From assembly GCA_023105745.1 (NCBI GenBank), contig JALGQZ010000001.1:43362082-43426081 (forward strand): DNA of 64,000 nt, read 5' to 3'. This document shows, piece after piece, positions 35,621 to 45,332 of this stretch. A model generated the notes under the pieces. That model worked only from the letters and a program-made list of their open reading frames with translations. It searched no databases and was not told the origin of the DNA. The position numbers and the translations under genes are program-made. The first letter of the stretch is position 1; each line of letters begins with the position of its first letter. This DNA comes from Austropuccinia psidii. Its lineage: Eukaryota; Basidiomycota; Pucciniomycetes; Pucciniales; Sphaerophragmiaceae.

Positions 35621-38600
35621 GTGAAGACCATGTTGTGTTCAATGGTCTTCACAGTTTTCCTTCCAGGGCACAATTGTGCATTCTGAATACTGGTGTCAAG
35701 AATTCTCTTAAATTTTTTGTTTTCTCTTCTCTTTCTGATGTTTTTTACAGTATTCTCATTGATTCTGGTGCTACACACTCATTCATTGCAAAGCAGTTTG
35801 TTCACAAGTACTCACTGACTACGTCAGAACTTCCAGAGAAGATTCCTCTTATCATTTTGGACTCCTCTGAGTCCCCTTCCTTATTTGTGACTCACCATAC
35901 TAAATATATGGTTGAGCTCCCTTCCTTCCCAAGCTTTGAATGGGATTTTTTAGTCATTGATACTCCCAAGGGAGAAGACCTCATATTGGGCTTTGACTTT
36001 CTCAATCATTTTAATCCTTCTATTGATTGGAGGCAAGGGCTGATCACCTTTAATACTGATCAAAAGGACTATTCTGATCCTTCCAATTCCTTCCGTAATG
36101 ACTCTTCCTCTGCCAAATCATGTGCAGCTCTGGTTGGTGATTCTAGAACACCATCAGTTCCATCTTCTGTCCATATTCCTTCCCTTAATTCCCATCTGTC
36201 ATTACCATCATCTGGAGATGAAGTCTTCAAAGAGATTCAAGATGTTGGGGAAGATAATTCTGTATCTTCACTTCATCTCTTCTTTGGGAATATGGACCTT
36301 CCTCCTTCATCTTATCATGACTCCCTGGAGGAGTTGTGGGATGAAGAGGAAGAGCCAGAAGAAGTAGAAACTGTGATGAAGGTTGTTCCCTCTGTTTATC
36401 ACCAATACTTGGATGTATTCTCCAAGGTGAAAGCAGAGAAACTTCCTCCTCACCGTGCCTGTGATCATCATATCAAACTGGAGGGGTCTCTACCTCCAGT
36501 TGGGGTGATCTACTCTTTATCCAAACAAGAGTCAGATACACTCAGGGCCTACATTTCAGAGAATGTAGAGAAAGGTTTCATCCGGCCAAGCTCCTCCTCA
36601 ACAGGAGCACCTGTCCTCTTTGTTAAAAAGAAAGATGGTGGCCTCCGTTTGTGTGTTGATTACCGCAAACTCAATGCTGTCACTAGGAAGAACAAATATC
36701 CTGTTCCTCCTATGAACCAGCTTCTTAATGTCTTTAATGGTTCTTCTATCTTCTCCAAGATTGATTTGCGTGGTGCATATAACCTGCTTAGAATCAAGGA
36801 GGGTGATGAACATTTGACATGCTTCAGAACTAAATATGGCAGTTTTGAGTACTTGGTTATGCCATTTGGGCTCACCAATGCTCCTGCCTCTTTTCAGAAT
36901 CTTGTCAATGATATATTCCAAGATCTTCTTGATGTTTTTGTTGTGGTTTATTTGGATGACATTATGGTCTTTTCCAAATCTGAGGAAGAACATGTCACCC
37001 ATGTGTCCACTGTTCTTTCCAGACTCAGAGCCAATAACCTTTTTGCCAAGGCTTCTAAATGCCTTTTTCATGTTTCTAGTGTAGAATATCTTGGTTATGT
37101 TGTTTCTTCTGAAGGCCTCAAGATGGACCAAGCAAAAGTCCAGCAGATCCTTAATTGGCCTCCTCCAAGAAACCTCAAGGCTCTTCAATCCTTCCTTGGC
37201 TTTGCCAACTTCTACCGCCGTTTCATCAAGAATTATTCAAAGAAAATCAGTTCACTCACCAGTTTCCTCAAGAAAGATTCCTGTTTCCCCCTCAATGAGG
37301 AAGCTCTTAGCCAGTTTCATCAACTCAAAGAGGCCTTCACTACCGCTCCAATCCTTTCCCACTTCAATCCTTCTCTACCGACCATTGTAGAGACCGATGC
37401 ATCCGATTATGCTTTGGGTGCTGTACTGAGTCAGGTCTCTGACTCAGGAAAACATCCCATTGCCTTTGACAGCCGCAAGCTTATTCCAGCAGAACTCAAC
37501 TATGAAATTCATGACAAGGAACTCCTTGGTATAGTCTGGGCTCTCAAGCGCTGGAGGGCTTTTCTTCTTTCTCTGTCCTCTCCTTTTGAAGTTCTCACCG
37601 ATCATTCTTCTCTTCAGTACTTTATGTCATCAAAGATCCTTACTCGCCGTCAAGCCCGTTGGGCCGAATTCTTATCTGAATTTCATTTTTCAATCACTTA
37701 CCGCCCTGGCCGCCTAGCAACTCTTCCAGATGCCTTATCACGTCGGGACGACGTCTATCCGGAGAGGGGGGAGGATTTCATCAGCAAGAATCCAATGAAT
37801 TTTCAACAACTCATTAAGCAAGATGAAGTTCAACCCTCAAAGTTTTTTGCAGTCAAGGTGGATTCTTTTTCAAATTTGATTGATTCAATTCAGAAGAAAT
37901 TATGGCAAGATCCTCAGTACAGAAGTATTCTTCAAGATTTGGGTAAAGGTAAATCTGTCCAAGATTATTCTCTTGATTCCTCCTCCCAACTCCTTCTCTT
38001 CAAAGATCGGGTGGTAGTCCCAAATGACTCCACAATTCAACTCAGCATTCTTCAAAAGCGTCATGACTCTCCTCTAGCTGGACACCCTGGCCAAGAGAAG
38101 ACTCTCAAACTTGTCAAGCGGGATTTCCACTGGTCCGGCATGACCCAATTCATTAAGGATTATGTATCATCCTGTCAACAGTGTTCAAGAAACAAGAATA
38201 TCCACCATAAGAAGTTTGGACTCCTCAAACCTCTTTCAATTCCAAATGGTCCTTGGATTTGTCTCTCAATGGATTTCATCACTCAACTGCCCCTGTCCAA
38301 TTCTTTTGACTCAATTCTTGTCATAGTGGACAGATTCTCAAAAATGGCGGTTTTTATTCCAACAATGTCTTCAATAACTTCTTTGGATTTGGCCCATTTA
38401 TTCATCAAGAATATCTTCTCAAAGCATGGCCTCCCATCAAGCATTGTCAGTGATAGAGGTTCACTTTTTGTTTCTTCCTTCTGGACCAATCTTTGTCAGC
38501 AGCTCAAGATTTCAAGAGACTTGTCAACTGCTTACCATCCAGAAACTGATGGACAGACAGAGAGGGTAAATCAGATACTAGAACAGTATCTTCGGATGTA

Positions 38601-39336
38601 CGTCAGTTATCATCAAGATGATTGGAACACCTGGCTCCCTCTGGCTGAATTTGCCTACAATAATTCTGATCACTCTTCAACCAAGCAATCACCGTTTTTC
38701 ACTGTTTATGGAAGAGATCCACAATTTGATTCAGTTCACATCACTCAAGATACTCCTGCTGGAAAGTTATCAACAAAAATCCAATCAGTACAGCAAGATG
38801 TCAAGAGAGAACTTGAAATCGCCATAAACCGGTTTAAGAGGTATGCAGATAAAAGTAGAGCAAGTCCACCTGTTTTCAATCCTGGTGACATGGTATGGCT
38901 TTCTTCCAAGAATATCAAATCAACTAGACCCACCAAGAAACTGTCTGAAAGATGGTTGGGTCCCTTTCCAATCTTGAAGAAAGTCAGTACTCATGCTTAC
39001 CACCTCAAGCTTCCATCTCAATGGAAATCCATCCACCCAGTCTTCCATATCTCACTCTTGGAACCAGTCAAGACATCAACAATCCCAAATCGGCATCAAG
39101 AGCCTCCTCCTCCAATCATTATTGAAGAAGAAGAGGAATGGGAAGTCTCTCAAGTACTGGATTCAAAGCTCAAGAGAAGAAAATTATGGTATCTGGTGGA
39201 ATGGAAAGGTTTCAGTCAAGATTCAGAAAGATCCACTTGGGAACCAGCTGAAAACCTCAAGAATTGTCCTGAACTTGTCAAAGATTTTCATTCGTTATAT
39301 CCTGACAAGCCAGGACCCAATTCTTCAATGGCTTGA
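35548..39336 (+). CDS. Pol of A-1 (PR, RT, RNase H, integrase, chromodomain)
   Basis: Open frame without a credible start codon, so expected as a Gag-Pol fusion by -1 frameshifting at 35608-35614. Numbering from 35635: protease LIDSGATHS with D43; RT about 295-500 with YLDD at 439-442; RNase H D588, E629, D656, D699; integrase zinc site H810/H817/C847/C850; catalytic D880, D940, E976 with exact 35-residue spacing; GPF module [12 protein letters not shown] at 1103-1114; chromodomain about 1165-1222 ([27 protein letters not shown]). The putative aromatic cage W1169, W1190 and F1193 is present, so binding to methylated H3K9 is plausible. All catalytic residues are retained. The protein should copy the RNA and direct integration to silent chromatin. 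Confidence 0.95.
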   Translation, partial: VLCQKASKQAYPTVRQFSQPGKSLSEDHVVFNGLHSFPSRAQLCILNTGVKNSLKFFVFSSLSDVFYSILIDSGATHSFIAKQFVHKYSLTTSELPEKIPLIILDSSESPSLFVTHHTKYMVELPSFPSFEWDFLVIDTPKGEDLILGFDFLNHFNPSIDWRQGLITFNTDQKDYSDPSNSFRNDSSSAKSCAALVGDSRTPSVPSSVHIPSLNSHLSLPSSGDEVFKEIQDVGEDNSVSSLHLFFGNMDLPPSSYHDSLEELWDEEEEPEEVETVMKVVPSVYHQYLDVFSKVKAEKLPPHRACDHHIKLEGSLPPVGVIYSLSKQESDTLRAYISENVEKGFIRPSSSSTGAPVLFVKKKDGGLRLCVDYRKLNAVTRKNKYPVPPMNQLLNVFNGSSIFSKIDLRGAYNLLRIKEGDEHLTCFRTKYGSFEYLVMPFGLTNAPASFQNLVNDIFQDLLDVFVVVYLDDIMVFSKSEEEHVTHVSTVLSRLRANNLFAKASKCLFHVSSVEYLGYVVSSEGLKMDQAKVQQILNWPPPRNLKALQSFLGFANFYRRFIKNYSKKISSLTSFLKKDSCFPLNEEALSQFHQLKEAFTTAPILSHFNPSLPTIVETDASDYALGAVLSQVSDSGKHPIAFDSRKLIPAELNYEIHDKELLGIVWALKRWRAFLLSLSSPFEVLTDHSSLQYFMSSKILTRRQARWAEFLSEFHFSITYRPGRLATLPDALSRRDDVYPERGEDFISKNPMNFQQLIKQDEVQPSKFFAVKVDSFSNLIDSIQKKLWQDPQYRSILQDLGKGKSVQDYSLDSSSQLLLFKDRVVVPNDSTIQLSILQKRHDSPLAGHPGQEKTLKLVKRDFHWSGMTQFIKDYVSSCQQCSRNKNIHHKKFGLLKPLSIPNGPWICLSMDFITQLPLSNSFDSILVIVDRFSKMAVFIPTMSSITSLDLAHLFIKNIFSKHGLPSSIVSDRGSLFVSSFWTNLCQQLKISRDLSTAYHPETDGQTERVNQILEQYLRMYVSYHQDDWNTWLPLAEFAYNNSDHSSTKQSPFFTVYGRDPQFDSVHITQDTPAGKLSTKIQSVQQDVKRELEIAINRFKRYADKSRASPPVFNPGDMVWLSSKNIKSTRPTKKLSERWLGPFPILKKVSTHAYHLKLPSQWKSIHPVFHISLLEPVKTSTIPNRHQEPPPPIIIEEEEEWEVSQVLDSKLKRRKLWYLVEWKGFSQDSERSTWEPAENLKNCPELVKDFHSLYPDKPGPNSSMA
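35608..35652 (+). promoter_or_regulatory. -1 programmed frameshift signal between gag and pol
   Basis: Slippery heptamer G GGA AAA at 35608-35614, in the X XXY YYZ register of the gag frame. A 6-nt spacer GCCTGA contains the gag stop. A stem follows: GTGAAGACCAT (35621-35631) pairs perfectly with ATGGTCTTCAC (35642-35652) around a 10-nt loop. The pol frame is exactly -1 relative to gag and is open back to 35548. All canonical parts of a -1 frameshift site are present. Efficiency is unknown. Confidence 0.85.
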
Positions 39337-39340
39337 ATTT

Positions 39341-39457
39341 TTATGGTGCTTGGTGGGGAGAGGAATTACCAAAAGTAAGTCCCACTCCTGGTATGCACCT
39401 TTAGGGGTATTCTACTCTTCTTTGTTGTAAGCATCACCTTGGCCACTCTGTGAGCAC
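39341..39457 (+). repeat. 3' UTR module, copy 1
   Basis: Contains CAAAAGTAAGTCCCACTCC, then TGGTATGCAC, and ends CACCTTGGCCACTCTGTGAG. Paired with copy 2 about 270 bp downstream. Confidence 0.8.
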
Positions 39458-39612
39458 TTTTCAATTTGGACACAGACCTTTTGGCCCGGCTTTCAACATC
39501 CGAATTCCAAATTTATGGCCATTCACACTTGGGCAAATGGACCATTCCTTTTTTACTCTCCTTCCCAAGACTTTATTCTTTCAACACATTCATTTATCAA
39601 GAGTTTTCTTAT

Positions 39613-39724
39613 TTATGGCACTGGCGGGAGGGGCAACTACTAAAAGTAAGTTCCTCTCCTGGTGTGCACTTCCCTGAGGGGTCTACAATCTGTCAAAACA
39701 TCACCTTGGCCACTCTGTGAGCAC
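39613..39724 (+). repeat. 3' UTR module, copy 2
   Basis: Contains TAAAAGTAAGTTCCTCTCC, then TGGTGTGCAC, and ends CACCTTGGCCACTCTGTGAG. About three quarters of positions match copy 1 by eye. Confidence 0.8.
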
Positions 39725-40119
39725 CTGGCATCAAATTCTTTTATTCAGGTCCTTGGTCACTTTCAAAATCAATTGTCGTAATCCGTGATGAAGATTGGAT
39801 TCCTCCTCAAATTTCATTTTCTTTATTTTTTCTGTTCCTCTCTTTATATCTGTTTCCTTTTCTCTTTTACTCTTTATATTCTCTCAAAATTTCTTTTCTT
39901 ATAACTCTTTAACGCCAAAATCTTTACGTCAAATCATGTCTTCAACTTTGTCAAAGCCAAATGTCAAGAGAAGATCAAGTCAACCTCAATTCATATGCCA
40001 ACAAGCTTATCAGTCCAATTCTTCTTTTCAAGATTCAATACCTCTGGAATCCTTACGTCAAACCCGTCTCATTAGCCTCAACAGGCCTCTACCTTATCTT
40101 GGTGCTCAGGAGCTCACCA

Positions 40120-40137
40120 TTCAAGGTAGGGGGGTAC
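40120..40137 (+). other. Polypurine tract of A-1
   Basis: CAAGGTAGGGGGGTAC ends directly against the 3' LTR. Same position and sequence type in A-2 and A-3. Confidence 0.85.
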
Positions 40138-41836
40138 TGTCACAACCACGTATTTTGACCCTCCTCCTTGATGGCGGGGGCAACCCAACCTGGAGCCAAG
40201 TTGGGGCCAATTGGCCATGTCATATCATTTATGGCCAATTGACCCCTTTTGGGTGTTCCATGGCTCTTATGCCATAACCCATTCCATTGGCCACTTATGG
40301 CCCCCATCATCCTTTATGGCCTCAGGCCATATCCTGCGTCATTGGCCCTCTTGGCCAATTTCCACCTCACCAACCCCCAGGCCTCCATCACTGTTTTTGG
40401 GCCTGGGGGGTCCCTTTGTCTTCCAGGGGCTTCCAGGCCCCATGGCCACCCCTTTCATTATGGGGGTTTTGGCCTGAATGGCCTTTTTTGGGCCATTTAG
40501 GCCCCCCACGGCTTCTACGGTCCGCGGTCCGTACGGTCCGTAAGCTGCGGTCCGTAGGCGGATTAGGCCCCTTTTGGCCTAATCCAATGAGGCAAAAAGG
40601 GGCCAAAGGGGGCAGCCACCTAGCCCCCAAGGCCAGGTGGGTCCCAAACCACAATTGGGCCCACCTGAGCCATTTTTGGCCACCAATCCCTTGGACCCAA
40701 ATTGGACCAAAAACACCTTGGACCCATTTTGGCCATAAATCCCGTAGGACCCACTTTTGGTCCTGGACCACCATGGACCAACTTCACCGTCATGGCCTCT
40801 GGCAACCACCAGAGGCCACCAAATCATCTCAACAAGCATTTCCCTCAACTTAAGGGGAATTCTTTCCTTTCCTTCATGCACTCCGTACTCAAGATTGCAG
40901 GTGTGGTGCATATATGGTATTATATACCATTATGCACCATTTTTACTCAGCAATCCAATGGTGACGTTTTCAGGACCCAATTCCACCTTTCCATTTCAAG
41001 GTCCATAATTCCAACGCCCATTTCGAAGGAGGACTTTTCAGCTTATCAGTCTGGCAATCCATGGCGGCAATTCAGAAGATCATTCAAGGATCCCAACCAC
41101 CTGTATCTGCAGGAGGTGGGTTGGTACAATTCATTCAGGATTATTCTAAGGTCAATTCTCAAGAGGTATTACAAAATTCAATCAGTTGTCAAGACATCAA
41201 GTATTCAATACTCCTTGGACAACCCAATTCATCCGTACAGGCCTTATTCAATCAACCTGTATGGCCTTGGCCCAATTGGGCCATTTCTTATTCCACTGTG
41301 GGAATTCCATCACACAGTTCAAATTTCAAGATGGCCAGAACTGTATTTCCCGATTCGGACAATACAGTCATTGATCCACCTTCCAGGATCAACTTTTCAG
41401 CTTTTCACATATACTGGCCACCTTTTCAGCACCTGGGGACTTTTTCCCCAGTTAATTAATATAGTGGATTTATTTTTATCCTTATTTTCTTTTACCTTAT
41501 TAAAGTTAATACTGATAATCTTAAGTCAGTCATTCAGCACCCTTTTCTTTTATTTCCTCGCCTGTCCAGTGGATATTGGTGGTCATATCCTTATACTAAT
41601 TCCATTTCCCTTTCTGGCAGGTTGAAACAGTGAATTGAGGATTCACTTGGTTGGCTTCTTTATTATCTTTGGCCATTGGCTTCATCTTTTCTTATCTCAT
41701 CTTTTGGCATACTTGTTTTCCCCTTTATTCTTTCTTAAAGAAATTCATTCTTATTATTCTTTTATCTCTGGAGCCCTCCAAGTGAGTTCTTGATTCCTGA
41801 GTGCCAGGCCCCCTTCTTCCAAGAGCCCCTGTGACA
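40138..41836 (+). repeat. 3' LTR of A-1
   Basis: 1699 bp. Differs from the 5' LTR by one missing 21-bp segment, extra 23-bp and 27-bp segments, one extra T and only a few substitutions that I could find. All three larger indels lie in short-repeat sequence in U3. Confidence 0.95.
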
Positions 41837-41841
41837 CAATG
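41837..41841. other. Target-site duplication of A (right)
   Basis: CAATG, matching 31854-31858. Confidence 0.95.
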
Positions 41842-42629
41842 TTATTTTCAGTCTGAGTGGGGGTAATGTTTCTATTACTAGGACTACTGATTCTAGAGTG
41901 GTTTACAACTACTTCTGGTTCTTGTGTACTTCTTTCACCAAATCTAACAGCTTCTGGATCATGGGGTCTGACTCTTTCCTCCTCTGGTTGAAGGAGGCTT
42001 TGTTCTTGCCCTTGTTTCCTTGTCTTCTCCTGGAAACTTCCTGGAATTGTGAAGAATGGTGACTCTTGGCCACTGATCTGCTGGTTTCTGAATGGTGTGA
42101 AGCTACTGGAGAGCTGATTTGGCCTGCTCCTTGTGAACCTGAAGGAATCTGAGTAGGCCCTGTCTGGATTAGTTGTTCTTCTATTGCTTGGATAGTGGCT
42201 TGATTCTCCCTTATCCTCTGTGCCCTTGCCTCCAGGAGTCTGTGCTGCCTGGTAGGATTCCAACCTTTGGTGATTACCATAAGGTCTTTGAGGTCTATCT
42301 CTTTGAGACAGATCTTCTGGCAACTTGATCCCAGTTCTGCCCAGTGAGTTTCTAGGTTGAACCTCTTGTTGTCCATGCTCCATTGAAATAAATCTTTGAG
42401 GAGTTGGTGGATCTGAAGAACTTGATCCATATCTTTCCAGTCCTCTGGTTTGAGGTTTCTGTTGAATTGGAGTGTGAATGGCAAGGTTGATATTATCTCC
42501 CTCATTGTTTTGCCATCCACTGCTGTGTCCAAGGTGTCTTCTTTCAGGTCTTCTGGTTCTGGACAATTCTTCTCTGTCCTCTGGCTGGTTCCTTTGGAAG
42601 CCAAGGTCTCTGAGGTATGCAGGGGACAT
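41842..42629 (-). CDS. 5' part of family B gag-pol frame, split off by A
   Basis: Open from ATG 42629 (MSPAYLRDLGFQRNQPEDRE) to the A junction. Removing A and one CAATG copy joins it in frame to 31858-26791: 788 plus 5068 bases is exactly 1952 codons including the stop, with no stop at the seam. The region is Pro/Ser/Arg/Gln-rich and polar, with no domain I know. From 42609 to 41909 the same DNA also encodes gag1 in the +1 register relative to this frame. The ATG sits inside the gag1 intron, so only unspliced RNA would carry it. Whether this frame is translated as a protein or is merely open is not settled by the sequence. Confidence 0.7.
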
Positions 42630-42927
42630 ATCAGTGCTTGCAAGAAGTCAAAAACTTTATGTTCTTAGGGTATTTACCTTTGACTGTGCCTTGTACAAAT
42701 TTATTGTCTGCTGACTTGGGCAGTTTGCCTTTGGAAGTTACAACTGGGTTAATAATTGTAATCTTTCCTTTACAAGTGGTTAAGGTTGGTTTACCTTGTA
42801 TTGAAGCAGAGTTTCGTGGTTTTCTACTCCTCTGAGTGGCTATGGGTGTCCACTTTTTGGCTGTAATGAGACCTTCACTGTGCCTCTTTCCTTTGCCCTT
42901 TCTGCCCTCTGGTTCTGAGGGTGTCAT
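41909..42927 (-). CDS. Family B gag1, spliced (two exons)
   Basis: Exon 1 42927-42678 (MTPSEPEGRKGKGKRHSEG; ends GTVK plus one base) and exon 2 42609-41909 (starts by completing E, then TLASKGTSQRTEK; ends LVKEVHKNQK-stop), giving 316 residues. The intron 42677-42610 is 68 bp, GTAAAT...CTCAG, with a CACTGAT branch-point candidate. Contains a lysine-rich N-terminus, a structured-looking middle (EDWKDMDQVLQIHQLLKDL, CQKICLKEIDLKDLMV) and a basic tail (RRRQGNKGKNK). Probably an accessory or alternative Gag. No known domain recognised. The start at 42927 is the first in-frame ATG; the frame is open about 100 bases further up. Confidence 0.72.
42610..42677 (-). other. Intron of family B gag1, containing the gag-pol start
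   Basis: 68 bp, donor GTAAAT, acceptor CCTCAG. Unspliced, the exon-1 frame stops at TGA 42633-42631 and the gag-pol ATG follows one base later (TGATATG). Spliced, the ATG is removed and exon 1 is fused to gag1. Confidence 0.7.
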
Positions 42928-43539
42928 TGGTGTGTTGGCCTGTGACTGTGTCTCAAGTGGGATGTAATTTTCTTCCACTGAATCAAGGCAGGAAAAAGAG
43001 GGCTTATACCAGTTAAGACTTCTCAAGAATGCTGGTTTTGCACGTCTAGGATTGGCCTCTGGGCTTGTATGTTACTACAATATGCCCTGTATAATGACAG
43101 TGTAATTGAATCAACAATTCCACGTCAGAATTACAGCTTTTGGTACCCTGTCACACTGTTTGTGTGCCAGTATCCCACAGATACACTTGTGGTTTTCAAG
43201 TGTAATCTGAATAAGTGGCTCTGTATAAGTGTAATTGAGTTAACAATACACTTAACCACGCCTCAACTGATGGTTTTTCAGTCAGAGGTGTCCTTATTCA
43301 ATCAAGAATACAGGACTTATTGATGGCTCAAGTGTTTTATATGTAAACACGCCAAAAATAAAGGTTCCAGTGGGTGTTAACCATGTGGTAAGTACTCTTA
43401 TAATATGAGTAATAAAGTAAAATATATAAAAAAATATATATTTTAAAATAAAATACGCCTAAAAAAATATAAAACAATTGTCAGAAAATAGAAAATAAGA
43501 GAAAAAACTTACTTATAAGGTCCAAAAAAGTTTTAAAAC
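42928..43539 (-). other. B leader region
   Basis: About 610 bp between the PBS and the gag1 ATG. The part nearest gag1 is open in the gag1 frame back to about 43026 without an ATG. Nothing further supported. Confidence 0.5.
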
Positions 43540-43557
43540 ATGGCCAGGCCCCCAAAA
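43540..43557 (-). other. Primer binding site of B
   Basis: Minus strand TTTTGGGGGCCTGGCCATG begins at the LTR end. The TGGGGGCC core suggests a tRNA 3' end ...GGCCCCCA, possibly tRNA-Pro. Confidence 0.7.
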
Positions 43558-44995
43558 TGTCAGGCTGAGTCTATATTAAGGTAGTAATAAGAGTATTTAC
43601 AACTAGAATTATGACTGTGACACGTAGAAAATTAATTTAAAATAAGAGTATTGGGTTTTAAAAGATGATTTATAATATAATTAAGGGGTTCTACTATTGA
43701 ATAATAGTGGTGGTGAGCACTATTGAGAACCCAGGGTGCAATCTTACCAGTTGGGTTACTATAATAAGAGTTACAATAATTAAATATATAATTATACCTG
43801 TTTATTACCCAAGAGTAAAACTGATTTTGACAGTTTACTATGTAGGGTATTCAAGAGCAGGATGAGGAGACAATTCTGGCTGTGAAAAGCCTCCTTTTTA
43901 TCCTGAAATGGGGTGGAAAGGGTGCTAGACCTTTCCACGTAGAGGAAGTGAAGATTTTTCACTCTCTAGGACTGACTTGTGGCTTGAAAACAGCCTGTAT
44001 GCCCTGTATTGGGCTCAGATGTGGTTTTGAAACCACATCTGGGTGGTTTTCACCCATACAGGGTGAAAATTTTCATCTGGGGACCTCACAGCCTGATTCT
44101 GACGTGTATGACGCGTAGAATGCTGTACAGAAACTGTATGGGACCCCAGTATTGACTGACATATGAGGTAGTGAAGTAAAAACATGCTTCTTCGTCTATT
44201 TGACACCTCATATTCATGATTATGGGATATTATCCCATGGTAAAGCTGTATATGACAGCAGGTGGGATTTTAACCTTAAAACAGCTATAACTTTGTCAAT
44301 TCTTGAGATATCAACCTCAAAATTGGTTCAGTGTGTATCCCTGGATGTGCTCTACACAATAGTACCTCATTTGGTATGGGTATCATTAAATATGGCAAAG
44401 TTATCCCATGTACAAGAGTTTTGTACATTTGCGTGTTTTAGGCAAAAAACTGTATTGAGCTTGTTTGCCCCATAACTTCTGCAGTAGTTGAGATATGAGG
44501 AAGTGGATAAAACCATCAGATAGCCCTGATTTTTCTCTTTCAAAAAAGACCCCACTTCAGGTATCCCACGCTAAAACTGTAGAAGTCAGATGAGAGGTGA
44601 ATGTTTTGTTCACCCTTATTTGGCCTGAAATTGACCATAACTCCAGTAATATTGGTGCTAGCTCAGTTTGTCTGGTACCATTGGATAGCCCTGGCTTAGA
44701 GCTTCATTTTGAGTACCCATTTGATGGGGTTAAGCCTCTCCTTCTAGATTTTAGATGAGAGGTGAAAATTAAGGTTTATGCTCAGCAATAACTTTGAGCA
44801 GGAATAACTTTGTTATTTCTTGTCCTATGGTGATGGGACTTATATTTTCAGGAAGAGGTGAGTTTCCTCTTTCTTCTGATACCTTTTAAGCTGATTTGGC
44901 TCAGTTCCATGGTTTGGTGGTATCTTGGCTATACCATTGGTTTATGGTATTTTGGCTGTCATGCTTGTTCTCTGGTTTTGAGTCACAGGCTGACA
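43558..44995 (-). repeat. 5' LTR of B
   Basis: 1438 bp, same length as its partner at 25329-26766. Contains the B promoter. A separates this promoter from most of gag-pol. Confidence 0.95.
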
Positions 44996-45195
44996 CCCAC
45001 CAGTGGAACAGAATGAAGATAAAAAGATAAAGAAATTCATTAAAGAAAGGAGACTTAGGGGTAAAAAATCAGAGAGAATATCTTGTCAGATATAGAAATC
45101 CAGTACATGAAGATGAATGGCTGGGAGAATCAGAAATACCTGACTCAGATAAACCCTTAAGGAGATTTAGACATGAAAGAAGGCCACAAGCCTGA
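44996..45195 (+). pseudogene. C-terminal chromodomain end of family C pol
   Basis: Resumes the C frame after the B insertion (CCA GTG GAA CAG...). It reads NQREYLVRYRNPVHEDEWLG and SEIPDSDKPLRRFRHERRPQ, then TGA at 45193-45195. Matches the chromodomain-like end of family B (YLVRFKN...DKWLAE). Followed by a short 3' UTR and the polypurine tract. Confidence 0.88.
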
Positions 45196-45317
45196 ATATG
45201 TCTATAAATGTGCTTTAAATTACTTGATCTGAGTGATGCAAAGAGGTTGGACAGTCGACATTAACCCCCTTTGGGGCTTTTATTATTTATACCATTGATG
45301 AAATTGTATTACTTTTT

Positions 45318-45332
45318 TTTGGTGGGAGGGAA
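45318..45332 (+). other. Polypurine tract of C
   Basis: TTTTGGTGGGAGGGAA runs into the LTR start TGTGAGCC. Confidence 0.75.

Larger units (their letters stand above)
39337..40119 (+). other. A-1 3' untranslated region
   Basis: About 780 bp between the pol stop and the polypurine tract. It holds two diverged copies of a ~115-bp module (39341-39457 and 39613-39724), both ending in CACCTTGGCCACTCTGTGAG. No protein-coding evidence. The same two modules survive in A-2 and A-3. Confidence 0.8.
31859..41836 (+). mobile_element. Intact family A Ty3/Gypsy chromovirus (A-1)
   Basis: A 9978-bp element with near-identical LTRs (31859-33527 and 40138-41836), inverted termini TGTCACA/TGTGACA, and an exact 5-bp duplication CAATG. 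It carries a PBS-like block, open gag and pol, and a polypurine tract AAGGTAGGGGGG before the 3' LTR. Gene order PR-RT-RNaseH-IN-chromodomain is that of Ty3/Gypsy chromoviruses. It lies inside family B gag-pol, on the opposite strand. High LTR identity, open frames and retained CpG make it the youngest insertion here and possibly active. Confidence 0.97.
25329..44995 (-). mobile_element. Family B Ty3/Gypsy element with nested A
   Basis: LTRs of equal length (1438 bp each) at 25329-26766 and 43558-44995, with an exact target duplication CCCAC (25324-25328 and 44996-45000). Element order on the minus strand: 5' LTR 43558-44995, PBS, gag1, gag-pol, PPT, 3' LTR. Family A inserted at 31859 with duplication CAATG. 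Excluding A, the element is about 9.7 kb and its frames are open. Confidence 0.97.

Noticed and set aside
36598..37188. 196-codon minus-strand frame opposite A pol
   Set aside because: Antisense of the RT domain; no independent support.
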